Shown: positions 36,430-47,329 of the stretch, piece by piece
How positions within the stretch are numbered: position 1 is the stretch's first letter
Layout: the number at the start of each line of letters is the position of its first letter
Assembly: GCA_037974665.1 (NCBI GenBank)
Contig: CM075765.1
Coordinates: 5,957,501-6,021,500 of the forward strand
Source: Ehretia macrophylla
Taxonomy: Eukaryota; Streptophyta; Magnoliopsida; Boraginales; Ehretiaceae
Direction: 5' to 3'
Length of the DNA: 64,000 nucleotides
Translations under genes and position numbers: made by a program
Notes under the pieces: model-generated
The model's database searches: none
What the model was told of the DNA's origin: nothing
Seen by the model: the letters and a program-made list of their open reading frames with translations, nothing else

Positions 36430-36475
36430 CACCCCGTTCTGTTCTGGAGTCTGACGCTGTCCTCTCACACTCTCT

Positions 36476-36512
<37 letters not shown>

Positions 36513-36703
36513 CCACTTTTTTTTCACTTTCTCTTTTCATTATAATATCATTTTCTTCACATTCACAAACCGCTCCCTCCTTTCTCCACCAACTACCTCC
36601 GCCGTCACTGTCATCGTCACTGTTTCCGTTAAACAAAAACCCTAACTCTAGGCACACTCTTTAGGCTTCATAGTCAGTCTTGCTTTTCACGGCAGCTAAT
36701 CGG
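36430..36703 (+). promoter_or_regulatory. Probable promoter-proximal region and 5' UTR exon with (CT)n tract
   Basis: A (CT)n run at about 36481-36510, further CT-rich sequence, and a plausible donor CGG|GTAATTAA at 36703/36704 resemble the pyrimidine-rich leader exon of plant genes with a long first intron. It lies 4.2 kb upstream of the coding exons on the same strand. The link to them is inferred, with no transcript evidence. The minus-strand open frame across it (36427-36657) only reflects the CT tract. Confidence 0.5.
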
Positions 36704-37855
36704 GTAATTAATTATTTGAGTTTTTTTTTTTTAATTATTGAGCTCACTGATGACTAATTTTTCTTTTATATATGTTTTAATTTTAATGTTTTATCGTGTT
36801 GAGATATTATTTATTCGAAGAAAGAAGAAGAAGAAATGTTACTTAGTCAACTTGTGGATGTGAATTATTGACTAAGTGTATTATGTCTTTCTCTTTTATA
36901 CCCAGTGTGTGTGTGTGTGTGTGTGTGTACGCTCAGCAATTTCCCGATTATGTATGGTTTTGCTTGACAAAGTGTATTATGTCTTTCTCTTTTCTACACA
37001 AATATTCTTCGAGTAAAAGGAGAAACTATTTTAAATTGGAAATTCGGAAAGTGTAATGCTATTTGTAAAACTACAAAGCTAGGATTAATTACTATTTAAC
37101 TGTTACTCGAACTTAATCAATAATTCTGAATTATTTACCCTTGTTTTGGATGTGTAACATTTCCAGTATTTTCTCGATGAATGTCTGTCTTTGTCTTTGG
37201 GAGGTTTTCAGCTGTTAAAAATATTTGATGTTATTGTCGACGGATATTTAGTCATTATTGTTGTGACCAATTCAACAACGAAGAGAATACCATCTCTATT
37301 AGACTGATGTTAACTGATAAATTAATGATGATAGGACAATCTAACTGTTAGAAATTTATTCTAGATGTGTACCGGACCTGCAAATAATAAGTTGACGTTT
37401 CTGTGTGGAAATGCTACTAATCTATTTTATTATCGTTTTTATCCCTGTGGGGGAAGCCGGGGTGGGGGGTGGTTTGTGTTACAGAGGTGAAGAAGCTCTA
37501 GGGAACATTGTGCCAGTGTATAAAAAGGCGTAAGGCGCACTAAGGCGATAGGGGGTCCTAGTGCCTAGGCGCACGGCGTGCGCCTTAGCGAAGTGAGACG
37601 CATTTTCTTGTATTATGAAAGAGAAGCTACGAAATCAAAGAATTATGTAAGATACTAAGGAAGAAGCTTTAATTAGATAATTTTTTAACCCAAAAACATC
37701 TTAGAGATATATATATTCATAAAAAAAATCACATTATATATCATTAGTATCTATATCATTCTCTTCCATCACATGATCACATCAAAATAAGTCAATCATA
37801 CTTGGCTACTAACATGCTATGTAATACTAAGTACTAAAAGACAAAGGATACTATT

Positions 37856-38215
37856 TTATATATAATCATCATCTTTCTCTTGGAAGGAAGCAACAACTCC
37901 ATCATCCACCTCATCAAATGAATGGTAGTCTTCATCATCCGTTTCTTCCTCTATATCTTCATGTAAAGGTTGTCTTTGAGAGCTAGAGGCTAAACTTGAT
38001 TGCTTACTCCCTCTTGATCTAAAATTAAATCTTTCTTCATCAGCTTCAGTAGCACTAGCAACTTGTCCCCAATTTAGATCTCTATCATCCTCAAACACCA
38101 AATCATCCTCAGCACAATCATCTCCCATCCTTCCAGTTAACTATTCATTACTGTCATCATGTCTTTCAAAGATATAGGATCAATAGTGTCACGAATCTTG
38201 TATCTTTCAACCAAT
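37856..38215 (-). pseudogene. hAT transposase C-terminal fragment (left arm, inverted copy)
   Basis: Inverted copy of the right-arm fragment. The open part ends at 37856; a one-base change near 38150 breaks the frame joining it to the TIDPIS portion. It shares the DLVFEDDRDLNWGQVASA block with several substitutions. Confidence 0.7.
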
Positions 38216-38253
38216 GCCCGATTGTACTTGACATACACCATTCATTACAGGTA

Positions 38254-38613
38254 TTGGTTGAAAGATATAAGATGCGTGACACTATTGATCCTATATCTTT
38301 GAAAGACATTGATGACAGTAATGAATGGTTAACTGGGATGATGGAAGATGATTGTGCTGAGGATGATTTGGTGTTTGAGGATGATAGAGATCTAAATTGG
38401 GGACAAGTTGCTAGTGCTGCTGGAGTTGATGAAGAAAGATTTAATTTTAGATCAAGAGGGAGTAAGCAATCAAGTTCAACCTCTAGCTCTCAAAGACAAC
38501 CTTTACATGAAGATATAGAGGAAGAAGCCGATGATGAAGGCTACCATTCATTTGATGAAGAGGATGATGGGGTTGCTGCTTCCTTCCAAGAGGAAGATGA
38601 TGATTATATATGA
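38254..38613 (+). pseudogene. hAT transposase C-terminal fragment (right arm)
   Basis: 119 codons with TIDPISLKDIDDSNEWL, an acidic DLVFEDDRDLNWGQVASAAG block, a serine-rich stretch and a very acidic tail. This order is typical of the region following the dimerisation domain in plant hAT transposases. The catalytic domain and start are missing, so it encodes no transposase. Confidence 0.7.
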
Positions 38614-38970
38614 AATAGTATCCTTTGTTTTTTAGTACTTAGTATTACATAACATGTTAGTGGCCAAGTATGATTGACTTATTTTGATGTGATCATGTGA
38701 TGGAAGATAATGATATAGATACTAATGATATATAATGTGATTTTTTTGATGAATATATATATCCCTCTAAGATGTTTTTGGGTTAAAGAATTATCTAATT
38801 AAAGCTTCTACCTTAGTATCTTACATAATTCTTTGATTTCGTAGCTCATCTTTCATAATACAAGAAAATGCGCCTCACTTCGCTAAGGCGCGCCTTCACC
38901 TTGCGCCTAGGCACTAGGACCCCCTATCGCCTTAGTGCACCTTACGCCTTTTTATACACTGTGTCAGCAT

Positions 38971-39022
38971 GGAGAGGGGTGTTGGTGGGGGGGTGGGGGA
39001 GGTGGGGGAGGGAGTGGGTGGT
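38971..39022 (+). other. G-rich tract with quadruplex potential
   Basis: Runs GGGGGGG, GGGGG, GGGGG and GGG separated by 1-4 bases directly right of the foldback. A similar but shorter tract GGGGAAGCCGGGGTGGGGGG lies left of it (about 37449-37472). Both are on the strand that the gene would transcribe. Confidence 0.6.
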
Positions 39023-40649
39023 TCTTTTGTTTTGAATTGATGGTTAACAGTGAATTGGAAATTAAGGAAGATGGGAGAGGCAAGTCTTAGACATGACACT
39101 TGAGGGAAAAGGGGGTACATCCCACACAGGCTGGAATTGCATTACTCTGTTCTTGATAAGAGTTCTGAAAATAAGACGGTTGCATTTCGAGGAAAAAAAA
39201 GAGGTAGTAGATAAAACTGGGATACCTATTTGTCTTTGTTACCAAAAAAACTTTGGGCCTAAGACTTATCACGGCCCCCCCGCCCCACGACTTTGAGTTT
39301 CACTTTGGACTCTTCAGTCTTATCCGATCTGGACCAGATAACAGAACTAAGTCTCTATGGAAGCCCAATTTGACTGCCTAGTACTGCTTACCAGATAGAT
39401 TATTACTGTTATACCTCTGGGCTCTAACAAGAGGATCTTAATTTTCATGTAAAACTGGACCCACAGTCAATTAACTAAATTTGATCATTTAACTTAATAC
39501 TCTAAAGAGTAAAGAGACTGAAATTTTTTAATAAGTAAATGTACAGACTGAAATCTTGCCCACTCTTCAATTTTCTGTCTTTTGAGCACATTTTTCCTCG
39601 AGTTCTTCACAGCATTCTTGGAGAACCTTAAGAATCCACTTTTTAGTTTTAGTTCTTTTTCATTCATATAGTGGTGACCTGTCACACGCAGTGTAGTGTA
39701 AGAGGTTACATTGTGAGAGTTAAGAAATCTTGTAGAGTTATAGTACCAAAGGATGTTGTGGACATGGTTTCATCATTCTTGGGAAAGAAAACAAGAGTTG
39801 AAGGTGCTAAATTAGCCACCTGTAGTGCAGATTCAAACACCAAATGATTACAAAGGCCTAGTGAGTCAATGGATTCATTGTCAAGGTGACTGAGAAGGTT
39901 TTGGTGTCAAGTGGGTTTTCAAGTTCTTTTTAATATGTTGATGAAAAAAAAAAAACAAGTCATTTGCATCTTTTATGATAGGACCCGATGGGAAACCGTG
40001 TGCTTCTTCCTCTTAACTTTGAGTTTTAGATATTGTCCTAAGCTTCTTCTTAATTATTTTTTCACTTTGCTGATCTCAGTGTTTTTATTTATTATAATTG
40101 TTAAATTTCCAGCGGGTTGGTGTCCCGAAAGTTTATATGAGAAGTCCACTCCATGATGATCTGACTAAGGCTTAACTATGTGAAAGTAAGTTTCCAGACT
40201 TATCTCGATTAAAATTTACCCTGCATGTAGTTTCTTCTCACTGTTTCTTGTTCTAGGCTAGTCTTTTCATTTACTTTCTATAGGTAATTGGACAATTATT
40301 GAGACTACTGGCTGGGTAATTTTATAAAGGGAAAGGTATGACATGTCATTCAATATGCTTTACTATTTTTTTCTTTAATAGAATTTTGAGAAAGTTGGAT
40401 TCCTTAGTAAACAAAATCAATTGTGTTATTATGCTCAAATGAAGAGAGGCTTGCTTCTTTTTTGAGCATCTACTCAGTATTTTGATCCATTTTTCCAGTT
40501 AAAACATGTAGATATTTTGAGCTGCCTTACAAAAGAAGATGATGTGTCAAACTAGAATTCCAAAATAAAGAATATTACTAACATCGAGGGGGTGAGGGAG
40601 GGAGAGAAGTTTCTTTGTTTTAAAGTTTAAAGTTTGGGTTTTCAATGTT

Positions 40650-40702
40650 TGCTTCGAAACCAAACCAAGCCTTATCCCACTAGGTGGGGTTGGCTAATTT
40701 TC
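40650..40702 (+). mobile_element. Short SINE-like scrap
   Basis: AAGCCTTATCCCACTAGGTG followed by GGGTTGGCTA matches a sequence I know as a recurring part of plant SINE copies. Only about 45 bases remain, with no tail or target copies seen. Confidence 0.4.
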
Positions 40703-40897
40703 AATGTTTGCTTCCACCAAGAAGAATAGCTTTTACTTTTAAGCTTGAGGACCTTAATAGTAACAAGTCAAACCTTGAAGCAAATTCTGTTTTCCCTATT
40801 CCCTGCATTGGTAAAGATAATAATGACCTGCAATTTCATTAGAGGTCTTACTGGATGCTCCAGCTTTTTGCCATCTGTCATTTCTGCTGCTTGGAAA

Positions 40898-43655
40898 ATG
40901 AAACCAAGAACCAATGGGACACCTAAAGCTCAGAGGGCAAACGGTTTTCAGGGTGAAGGCCCGAACTGGGTCCTTATTGCAGGTGGTGCTTTGTTAAGTA
41001 CATTATCAATTCGCTTGGGTTATAAGCTGAAGCAGGTGCTTGATGCTAAACAACCAGACAACACTAGCAAGAGTTTAAGAGGTCTGGTATTATATTGATC
41101 ATTTGCTAGTAGTCTTACAAACTTTATAAATGTTCTCAACTTGAAGAACTGTTTGTTGCACAGGAAATGGAAAATATATTGACAGGAAAAAGTCAGCAAA
41201 CTCTCATTTGCATCAGAATGGTTATTGTTTTGCCCAAGATGATCATGGTTGCTATGACTGTGTTCCAGGTTTGGAACCTTAGTCCTACATTTCTGTGTTC
41301 GACATTGAGCATGTACATAGGCATTAAGGCTTTATATAATTACTATCTTTATGTGCATTTCGAGTATCCTTAGTATTGAGACTTGTATTTTCTGTAACTT
41401 ACTGCTCTTTGTCCTTTTGTCTTCTATTTTTATCTTTTTATTTTCAAACCTTAGTTTTAGAAGAGGAATTCTGGATGCAGTTGTTTCTAGAATTTCTGCA
41501 CCAATCTTGTGATGTTATCATTCCTGCTTTGAGATTGTAACTCACAAAATAGTTGTATTCTTTTCTTTTTCATTCTTTTGATGGGTATCTTCAACTGAAA
41601 AATTGTGTTAATGTTATTATATTCACAAATTTCAATTACAGTTAAGCTGTGTACAGTATGACATGGAATAAGAAGGTGAGCAAGCCAAAACGTAGTTGTA
41701 ATATAAAACATAAAATGGGTTTGAAGTCTAGTGCTTGAGATAACTATCTGCCTGTGGAGTTCAATCTACTAATTGGATAAGATGACTGGATGAAGTACTT
41801 TATCCGAAGTATTCCTTGTTGTCTGATTGAGTCGTTTATTTTGCACAGTTCATCATTTTATCAAGTTATTAACAATGTCGTCATCCAATAAGAAGAAAAT
41901 ATTGTAATTTATTAATTCAACAAAGGGAAGGGAGTTTGATAAGTTCACTCCCGAGCTGGAACATGGAACAGAGGAAAAGAGAGGAAAGGTCAAGAGCAGG
42001 GGGGGAAAGAACAAAGGAGCTTTATTGTTTTCTATATTACTGCCCTTGGAGCTGACTTTTGTTTAGACAGAATATGGTTTTCTCCGTGTTACACAAACAT
42101 AGAGTTGTTTCTATGGCTTCTTGTGCACCTTGAGCAGTATCTCCTGAGATGGTATTCCTTTGAAATTTGGTTCTTTTCCAACAGTATAGTCAAGTGCCCT
42201 CTTTCTTGTTGGGGCCAAATGAGGATTTAGCTTATAAGCTATTCAGAACATCTTATTAGTTGTTTTTCAGCTTATAAGCTCTCAGATTTATATATTAGAC
42301 CTATTGGCCACAAAAAGGGAGCAATACGGTGCCTTGGGATAATTTCCTCAATGATAAAAAAGTGAAAGAGACGAACTGTTTCCTTTTTCCCATCCATCTT
42401 CCTCTTTCCAACAGGTGTAAATAGCATAGCGATACTTGGTGACTAGCTGTGTAATGTATATGGGTGTTCTTCGTAATAATTCATTTGGGTGATTGAAATA
42501 TTAGCAGGCCATTGGTTTACACTTAGAGTTAAATTGAAAAATCAGCTTGCCATTTGATGGCGCTTGACGGAATTAAGTCACCACTTTCGAGTTAACAGTT
42601 TTTGAGCTCTGAGTTCTCCTGGCGACCAGGTGGCCTTACATATATGCATATGTTTAACTATAATAAGTATGCAGCTATGTATGTAAATATCATCTGCCTA
42701 TCAGACACATCAATATATATTGGTTCTAGTCTTCCAAATATATTTTCTATTCTCTTCTGTGTCTGTTCTGATGGGGTTTCTGGCTATGCATGTATATTAT
42801 TTATATATATATATCTCTCTGTGTGTGTATATATTATATAATGCTAAGTTTCTATGTTATGCATTATATGTTGTTATTTAAATGCACATATATTCACTGT
42901 TTCATGAAACAGGATCTGGTGGAGGTATAGTGGAAATCAAACAGCAATGTGATGGGCAAATAATGACAGGGACTGAAATGGCGCTGCCTCTTGTGACAGT
43001 CTCTGCTCCTGAATTTAACAAAGAGAATGGTGTGATGTGGGCATCTTCTCCAGACCGTCTTGAGCTGCCACAGAAGCCATTCCATCACTCAAACAGCTCT
43101 GACTCACCATGCATGTCAGAATCTGGTTCGGATATATACAGCAAGCGAGAAGTTATACAAAAGCTGAGACAACAATTGAAGAGAAGAGATGAAATGATAC
43201 TAGAGATGCAAGATCAGATAGCTGAATTGCAGAATTCTCTCGGTGCTCAGCTTTCACATTCTGCTCATCTACAGTCACTGCTGGATACTTCAAATAGAGA
43301 TTTGCTGGATTCAGAGAGAGAGATCCAGCGATTGAGGAAGGCAATTGCAGATCATTGTGTGGGACAAGTTGATGGTGGTGAGAAACCCTCAACAGTCCCT
43401 ATGTGGCCAGCTGATGGGAGGAATGGCCATGCAAATGGTTATTTTGAGCTTGAGAGGAACTCGGAATCTTCAGAGAAAGGAAGAGGAGAGAACGAAAGAA
43501 TTGAAATGCTGAAAAGGGAGGTAGGCGATCTAAGGGAAGTGATTGAAGGAAAGGAATTTCTGCTGCAGAGCTACAAGGAACAAAAGATTGAGCTTGCGAT
43601 GAAGATCAAGGAGTTGCAACAGAAATTGGATTCTCAGCTCCCGAATATCTTGTAA
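40898..43655 (+). CDS. Conserved plant coiled-coil protein with N-terminal hydrophobic segment; three coding exons
   Basis: Coding exons are 40898-41081, 41164-41268 and 42913-43655, joined at GT-AG junctions that keep the frame (184+105+743 bases, 343 residues plus stop). The ATG at 40898 precedes a short basic start and a hydrophobic stretch NWVLIAGGALLSTLSIRLG at about residues 26-44, a likely membrane anchor. Exon 2 encodes a Cys/His-rich segment (CFAQDDHGCYDC). Exon 3 has a Ser-rich linker (residues about 130-175) and then long heptad-like coiled coils (KREVIQKLRQQLKRRDEMIL and onward), ending in a second coil and the C-terminus SQLPNIL. I recognise it as a conserved plant protein of unknown function and give no symbol. 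No stop or frameshift is present, unlike every other coding region here. An in-frame ATG at 40745 exists but its surrounding sequence looks intronic. Confidence 0.85.
41269..42912 (+). other. Intron between coding exons 2 and 3
   Basis: 1644 bases from CCAG|GTTTGG to AAACAG|GATC. It is AT-rich with TA/TG microsatellite sequence near 42798-42842. No nested gene is seen. Confidence 0.7.
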
Positions 43656-44660
43656 ACAGTGTTTTCCTTCTGTGCATTCTTGTTTGATTTCCCTTTGTTT
43701 CTTGGCTCCCCTTCTCTTTCTGAAGTTCCAATTTTGGGAAATGCTCATATCATCTTTATTTTTCAATCAACTTCTTGTTCATTATGCTTGTGTGCATATC
43801 CGAAGGATAGAAAGAGTGCTTTGAAGTTCAGGTCTGAAAGCCAGATTAGGTTTTTTGATCTACATTCTGTGTTGCGATCGCATCAAAACTCTGAACTTGC
43901 ATTGTCATTACCTCTGGTCATGAGGAGGTTATTTGGTTATTAATCAAATTAGCGTAACCTGTTTGATCAGATATCCATTCCCATTCGCAAAACAGGGCGT
44001 TGTTTAGTTGGAGTCGGTAAAGATTATGGGGCAATATGATTAAGATTCGGAAGGGAGGGATGTAAATACTTGTCCATCTTTCTTGCGTTTTGATCATAGT
44101 AGAACTATATACATCCTCGTTGCCTCTGGGCATCTGACTGTTAGCTTCATTAAGTGAAACAGCCCAACGTGTTTTACTCTTTTATACAGGAGAAAGATAA
44201 AAAGGATGAGACATCTTGTAGGATGATCGGTGGATAACACCCCATGAGCTACAGTGTATCTAGACTGGCTCTGCCTCCTTGTAAACCTAAAGATAAAAAA
44301 TTACAGGCAATGTATGCAAAAAGTATGAAGTGTTCTGTAATGTTGACGCAATAACAGCTTAAATTTGCAAAAAGTTGAAGCTGGACAAGGAATTTTCTTT
44401 TTTGGGTTGATACCACTGCCTTTAGACGCGGTTTCATGTGATTGTTGGCTTTTTCCTGATGGCTTTAACCCTGTATAAGTCTACTTTGTACACTGGGCAG
44501 CAATTTTTCACAATTTGTGTGACCTTTGGTTACAGTTATATATTCTGCAGCATGTAAAGCAGGCAGATTGACCTACTGAGGGGAAAGTAGGCTCCACTCG
44601 TTGTGGTCAGTCCATTAAATTATAACTTTTTCAAGAGTTTCTCTTAAAATAAATGTCTGG
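43656..44660 (+). other. Probable 3' UTR and downstream region of the coiled-coil gene
   Basis: T-rich sequence after the stop with no coding signal. An AATAAA occurs near 44650, but the true poly(A) site cannot be fixed from sequence alone. Confidence 0.4.
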
Positions 44661-45654
44661 ACAATACATATGACAACTTAAATATTCACTCACTGTAGAT
44701 TTTTAGATCTACAATCAAGACCGATAATCCAGTATATAAAAGATTTTAACTTCCACTGTTGAATTTTTTTTTTAAATATATGTTCTAGTTACAATATGTT
44801 CTTCATTTACTCTTAAGGTTTTAAATGAATGTGGAAATTAGAATCATGTTCTTTATATGTTTAAACTTCTGATTAATCGCTCGGTCCATTTTTAATTTTT
44901 ATTTTTGTTAATTATGTTAGAACATCAAAATATTTAATGATATGAATTCAACAAGATTACGGTTAACTGTTTTCGTAGAAAAGGAAAATAACCTACTCAC
45001 CAGAATAAGTTGAAATTAACGTAAAAGTTGTGTAGGAGATATAATTACATACAACCCTGGCTTTTTTTTGGTCAACGCCAATTACTAATTTCACATTAGG
45101 GAAAATGTATTACGCAATATACCATTGGAAAAAGATAGTGGAAGGAAAGCCGAGCAGAAGCCATTAGATTAACTGTTTTTGACAACTTCGTCTCTAATCT
45201 TTAAAACGTAATATTTTTGTCACTTATTTTTTAAATAATTTCCTTAAAAAAATAGATGGAACGTGAACTTTACAAGGTTTATAAATTTAGACGGGATATA
45301 TATATATACACATAGACACACACATGTGTATAGGGTTGTGTAAATGAAGGGTATCCAAAGCTAGGGAGCTAGTTTGGTGTGGTACGTGATTTATTTCTTA
45401 GTATTGCTTACTTGCCAAATGACAAGAAACATCTTATTTTCCATCTTTTGTTCTTCGCCATAAAAAAAAAAAAAAAATCAATGAAAGAATTTAAAGAGTG
45501 TAAGAGCTTATGAAATTAAATCAAGCGTGGTATGGATCCTCTTCAGTCTTTTATTACTAAGAAGTGAGATCTTAGCCATCAATCTCATATTGAGTAATGG
45601 AAATTGAGATAGAATTAAGAAAAAGAGGAAAAATTTAAAATATATAGTTAGAAT
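44661..45654. other. Intergenic, nothing recognised
   Basis: AT-rich sequence with a short TATATATACACA repeat near 45298 and a poly-A run near 45463. No genes or mobile-element termini are seen. Confidence 0.6.
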
Positions 45655-45994
45655 TGTTATGAAATATGGATAAGTGGATATTCATTATAAATGTAAGTAG
45701 CTTACAAGTAGCATGCAAGTAGCAGCGTAAGCAACTTATAAGCAGCTAGCTTCCAACCAACCTGCATCAACAGCTTGCAACCAGCTTGCATCAGCAGCTT
45801 CTGATTTGCAGCAGCTTGTAGCTAGCAGCCAGTTTTTGATTTGCGGTAGTTTATACTGCATCAGCGCTTGCACAACCACGAGCTTCTAAAACTTTATAAA
45901 TAGATAAGTATAATTGAAATGTATATCATTCAGAAATCAATAAGAGTTTTGGTTTTCTCTCTATATTATTGTTGTCTTTTGTAGTTAGTTTACA
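45655..45994 (+). repeat. 5' LTR of copia-2
   Basis: Begins TGTTATGAAATATGG and ends TTAGTTTACA, followed by ATACGTTATCAGCACGAGGC, the primer region typical of one plant copia group. It contains short AGCTTGCA/AGCAGC-rich repeats at about 45700-45850 and TATA-like TTTATAAATAG at 45892. The 3' partner is outside the window, so the start is a judgement from the terminal pattern. Confidence 0.65.
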
Positions 45995-46016
45995 ATACGT
46001 TATCAGCACGAGGCTC
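45995..46016 (+). other. Primer binding site of copia-2
   Basis: TTATCAGCACGAGGCTC a few bases after the LTR end, similar to TATCAGAGC-type initiator tRNA-Met sites. Confidence 0.6.
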
Positions 46017-46081
46017 TACTCCAACATACTTTGGTTTGTCAAGGTACGACTAATCTTTTTGTATTTCAATTATATTTTGAT

Positions 46082-47329
46082 ATGGAAAACATTGCAAAAC
46101 ATGAGTTTGCTGTCTTCGATATCTCTGGGGAAAAACTTATATCTTAGGTTCTTGATGCCGAGAAACATCTTGATGCAAAAAATCTTGGGGAAACAATTAA
46201 AGAAAAAAATAGCGCATCCCAGCAGGATTATGCAAAATCTTTTATATTTCTTCGTCATCACATATATGAAGGATTGAAGACTGAATATCTTACTATAAAA
46301 AATTCTATTATACTTTGGAAGAATCTGAATGAAATGTATGATCACCAAAAAATTGTGATTCTTCCAAAAGCTCGTTATAATTGGATGCACCTGAGGTTGC
46401 AAGATTATAAATCTATTAGTGAGTATAACTCCACGCTATTCAAAATTAGTTCTCAATTGAAATTATGCGGAGAAACTATCATTGAACAAGACATGTTAGA
46501 AAAGACATTTTCTACGTTTCATGCCACGAATATGCTCCTGTAGCAGCAATATCGTGAACGTAGATTTACGAAATATTCTGAATTAATATAATGTCTTTTT
46601 GTTGTTGAACAAAATAATGAGCTTTTGATGCATAATCATCAATTACATCTGGTTGGCATGACCCCATTCCCAAAAGTGAATGGAGTTGCATTCCCAGAAG
46701 TGAATGCAACATATGAACACGGTAATTGATGTGGTCGTGGTCGTGGCCCAAGACAAAGACGTCATCGTAGTCGTGGTCAAAATAATACTTGGTTTCGGAA
46801 TGATCCAAATATTATTGAGAAAGACAAATCTCACCACTAGAAGTGGAATAATGAGGAAAAGCGTGACAAAGAGAAGACCACTGAAAACAAGTCACCCTAT
46901 AACAATAACATATGTTACAAGATGTGGGGGAAGAGGGGGCCTGGACATTGGACACGTATCTATCGTGCGCAAAAACATTTGGTTGATCTTTACAAAGCAT
47001 CAAGAAAAGAAAAGGAGAAGGTAGTTGAGACGAATTGTATTGATTATAATAAACCAGAGGTCTCTACATATTTAGATGTCAGTGATTGTTTTGCTGAATC
47101 GGAGATAGAAATGTCCAAACCGATTAAAAGTACTGTTAGTTATGTTGATTTCCTTTATGTTATTGTTTTAAGTCTAGGTGGTTGTTTTTTTTTTTTTCCC
47201 TCCTTATGTAAATTTATGTTTGATATTAAATATATTTGTTGCAAATTAAAAGTTTTTAAAGACATAATTATTGTTTATGATATTGCAAGATCTCAAGATG
47301 AAAGGCGAAGATATATGTTTGGAAAATAG
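46082..47329 (+). pseudogene. Copia-2 gag with degraded zinc knuckle
   Basis: Starts at ATG 46082 (MENIAKHEF). It has a stop after about 21 codons, then reads in the same register through the UBN2/copia gag core (KNLNEMYDHQK, YNSTLFKI). There are further stops near 46541 and 46590 and a frame change. The zinc knuckle is recognisable near 46911-46970, but the second cysteine and spacing are lost. The PKHLVDLY-type stretch follows (QKHLVDLY). The piece at 47140-47270 is unrelated and hydrophobic and may be a small insertion or simply decay. Confidence 0.75.

Larger units (their letters stand above)
37514..38961. mobile_element. Foldback element made of two inverted hAT 3' ends
   Basis: The left arm 37514-38215 and right arm 38253-38961 are near-perfect inverted copies of about 700 bp around a 37-base loop. 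The outer ends CAGTGTATAAAAAGGCG / CGCCTTTTTATACACTG are hAT-type terminal repeats. Each arm contains the C-terminal coding part of an hAT transposase: the right arm on plus, 38254-38613, and the left arm on minus. TGTGCCAG at 37509-37516 and TGTGTCAG at 38960-38967 could be an 8-bp target duplication with one mismatch, but they overlap the terminal repeats, so the exact ends are ambiguous. Confidence 0.85.
36704..40897 (+). other. Probable long first intron of the coiled-coil gene
   Basis: Non-coding for the gene. It carries a (GT)n repeat at 36905-36928, an hAT-derived foldback (37514-38961), G-rich tracts on both sides of it and a short SINE-like scrap near 40657. The acceptor before the coding exon is not certain; other untranslated exons may lie within. 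Confidence 0.4.

Noticed and set aside
40745-40897. Upstream ATG extending the coiled-coil protein
   Set aside because: The added residues look like translated intron or UTR sequence; the hydrophobic-anchor architecture starts naturally at 40898.
43659-43943. Open frame after the coiled-coil stop codon
   Set aside because: T-rich 3' UTR composition, no domain.
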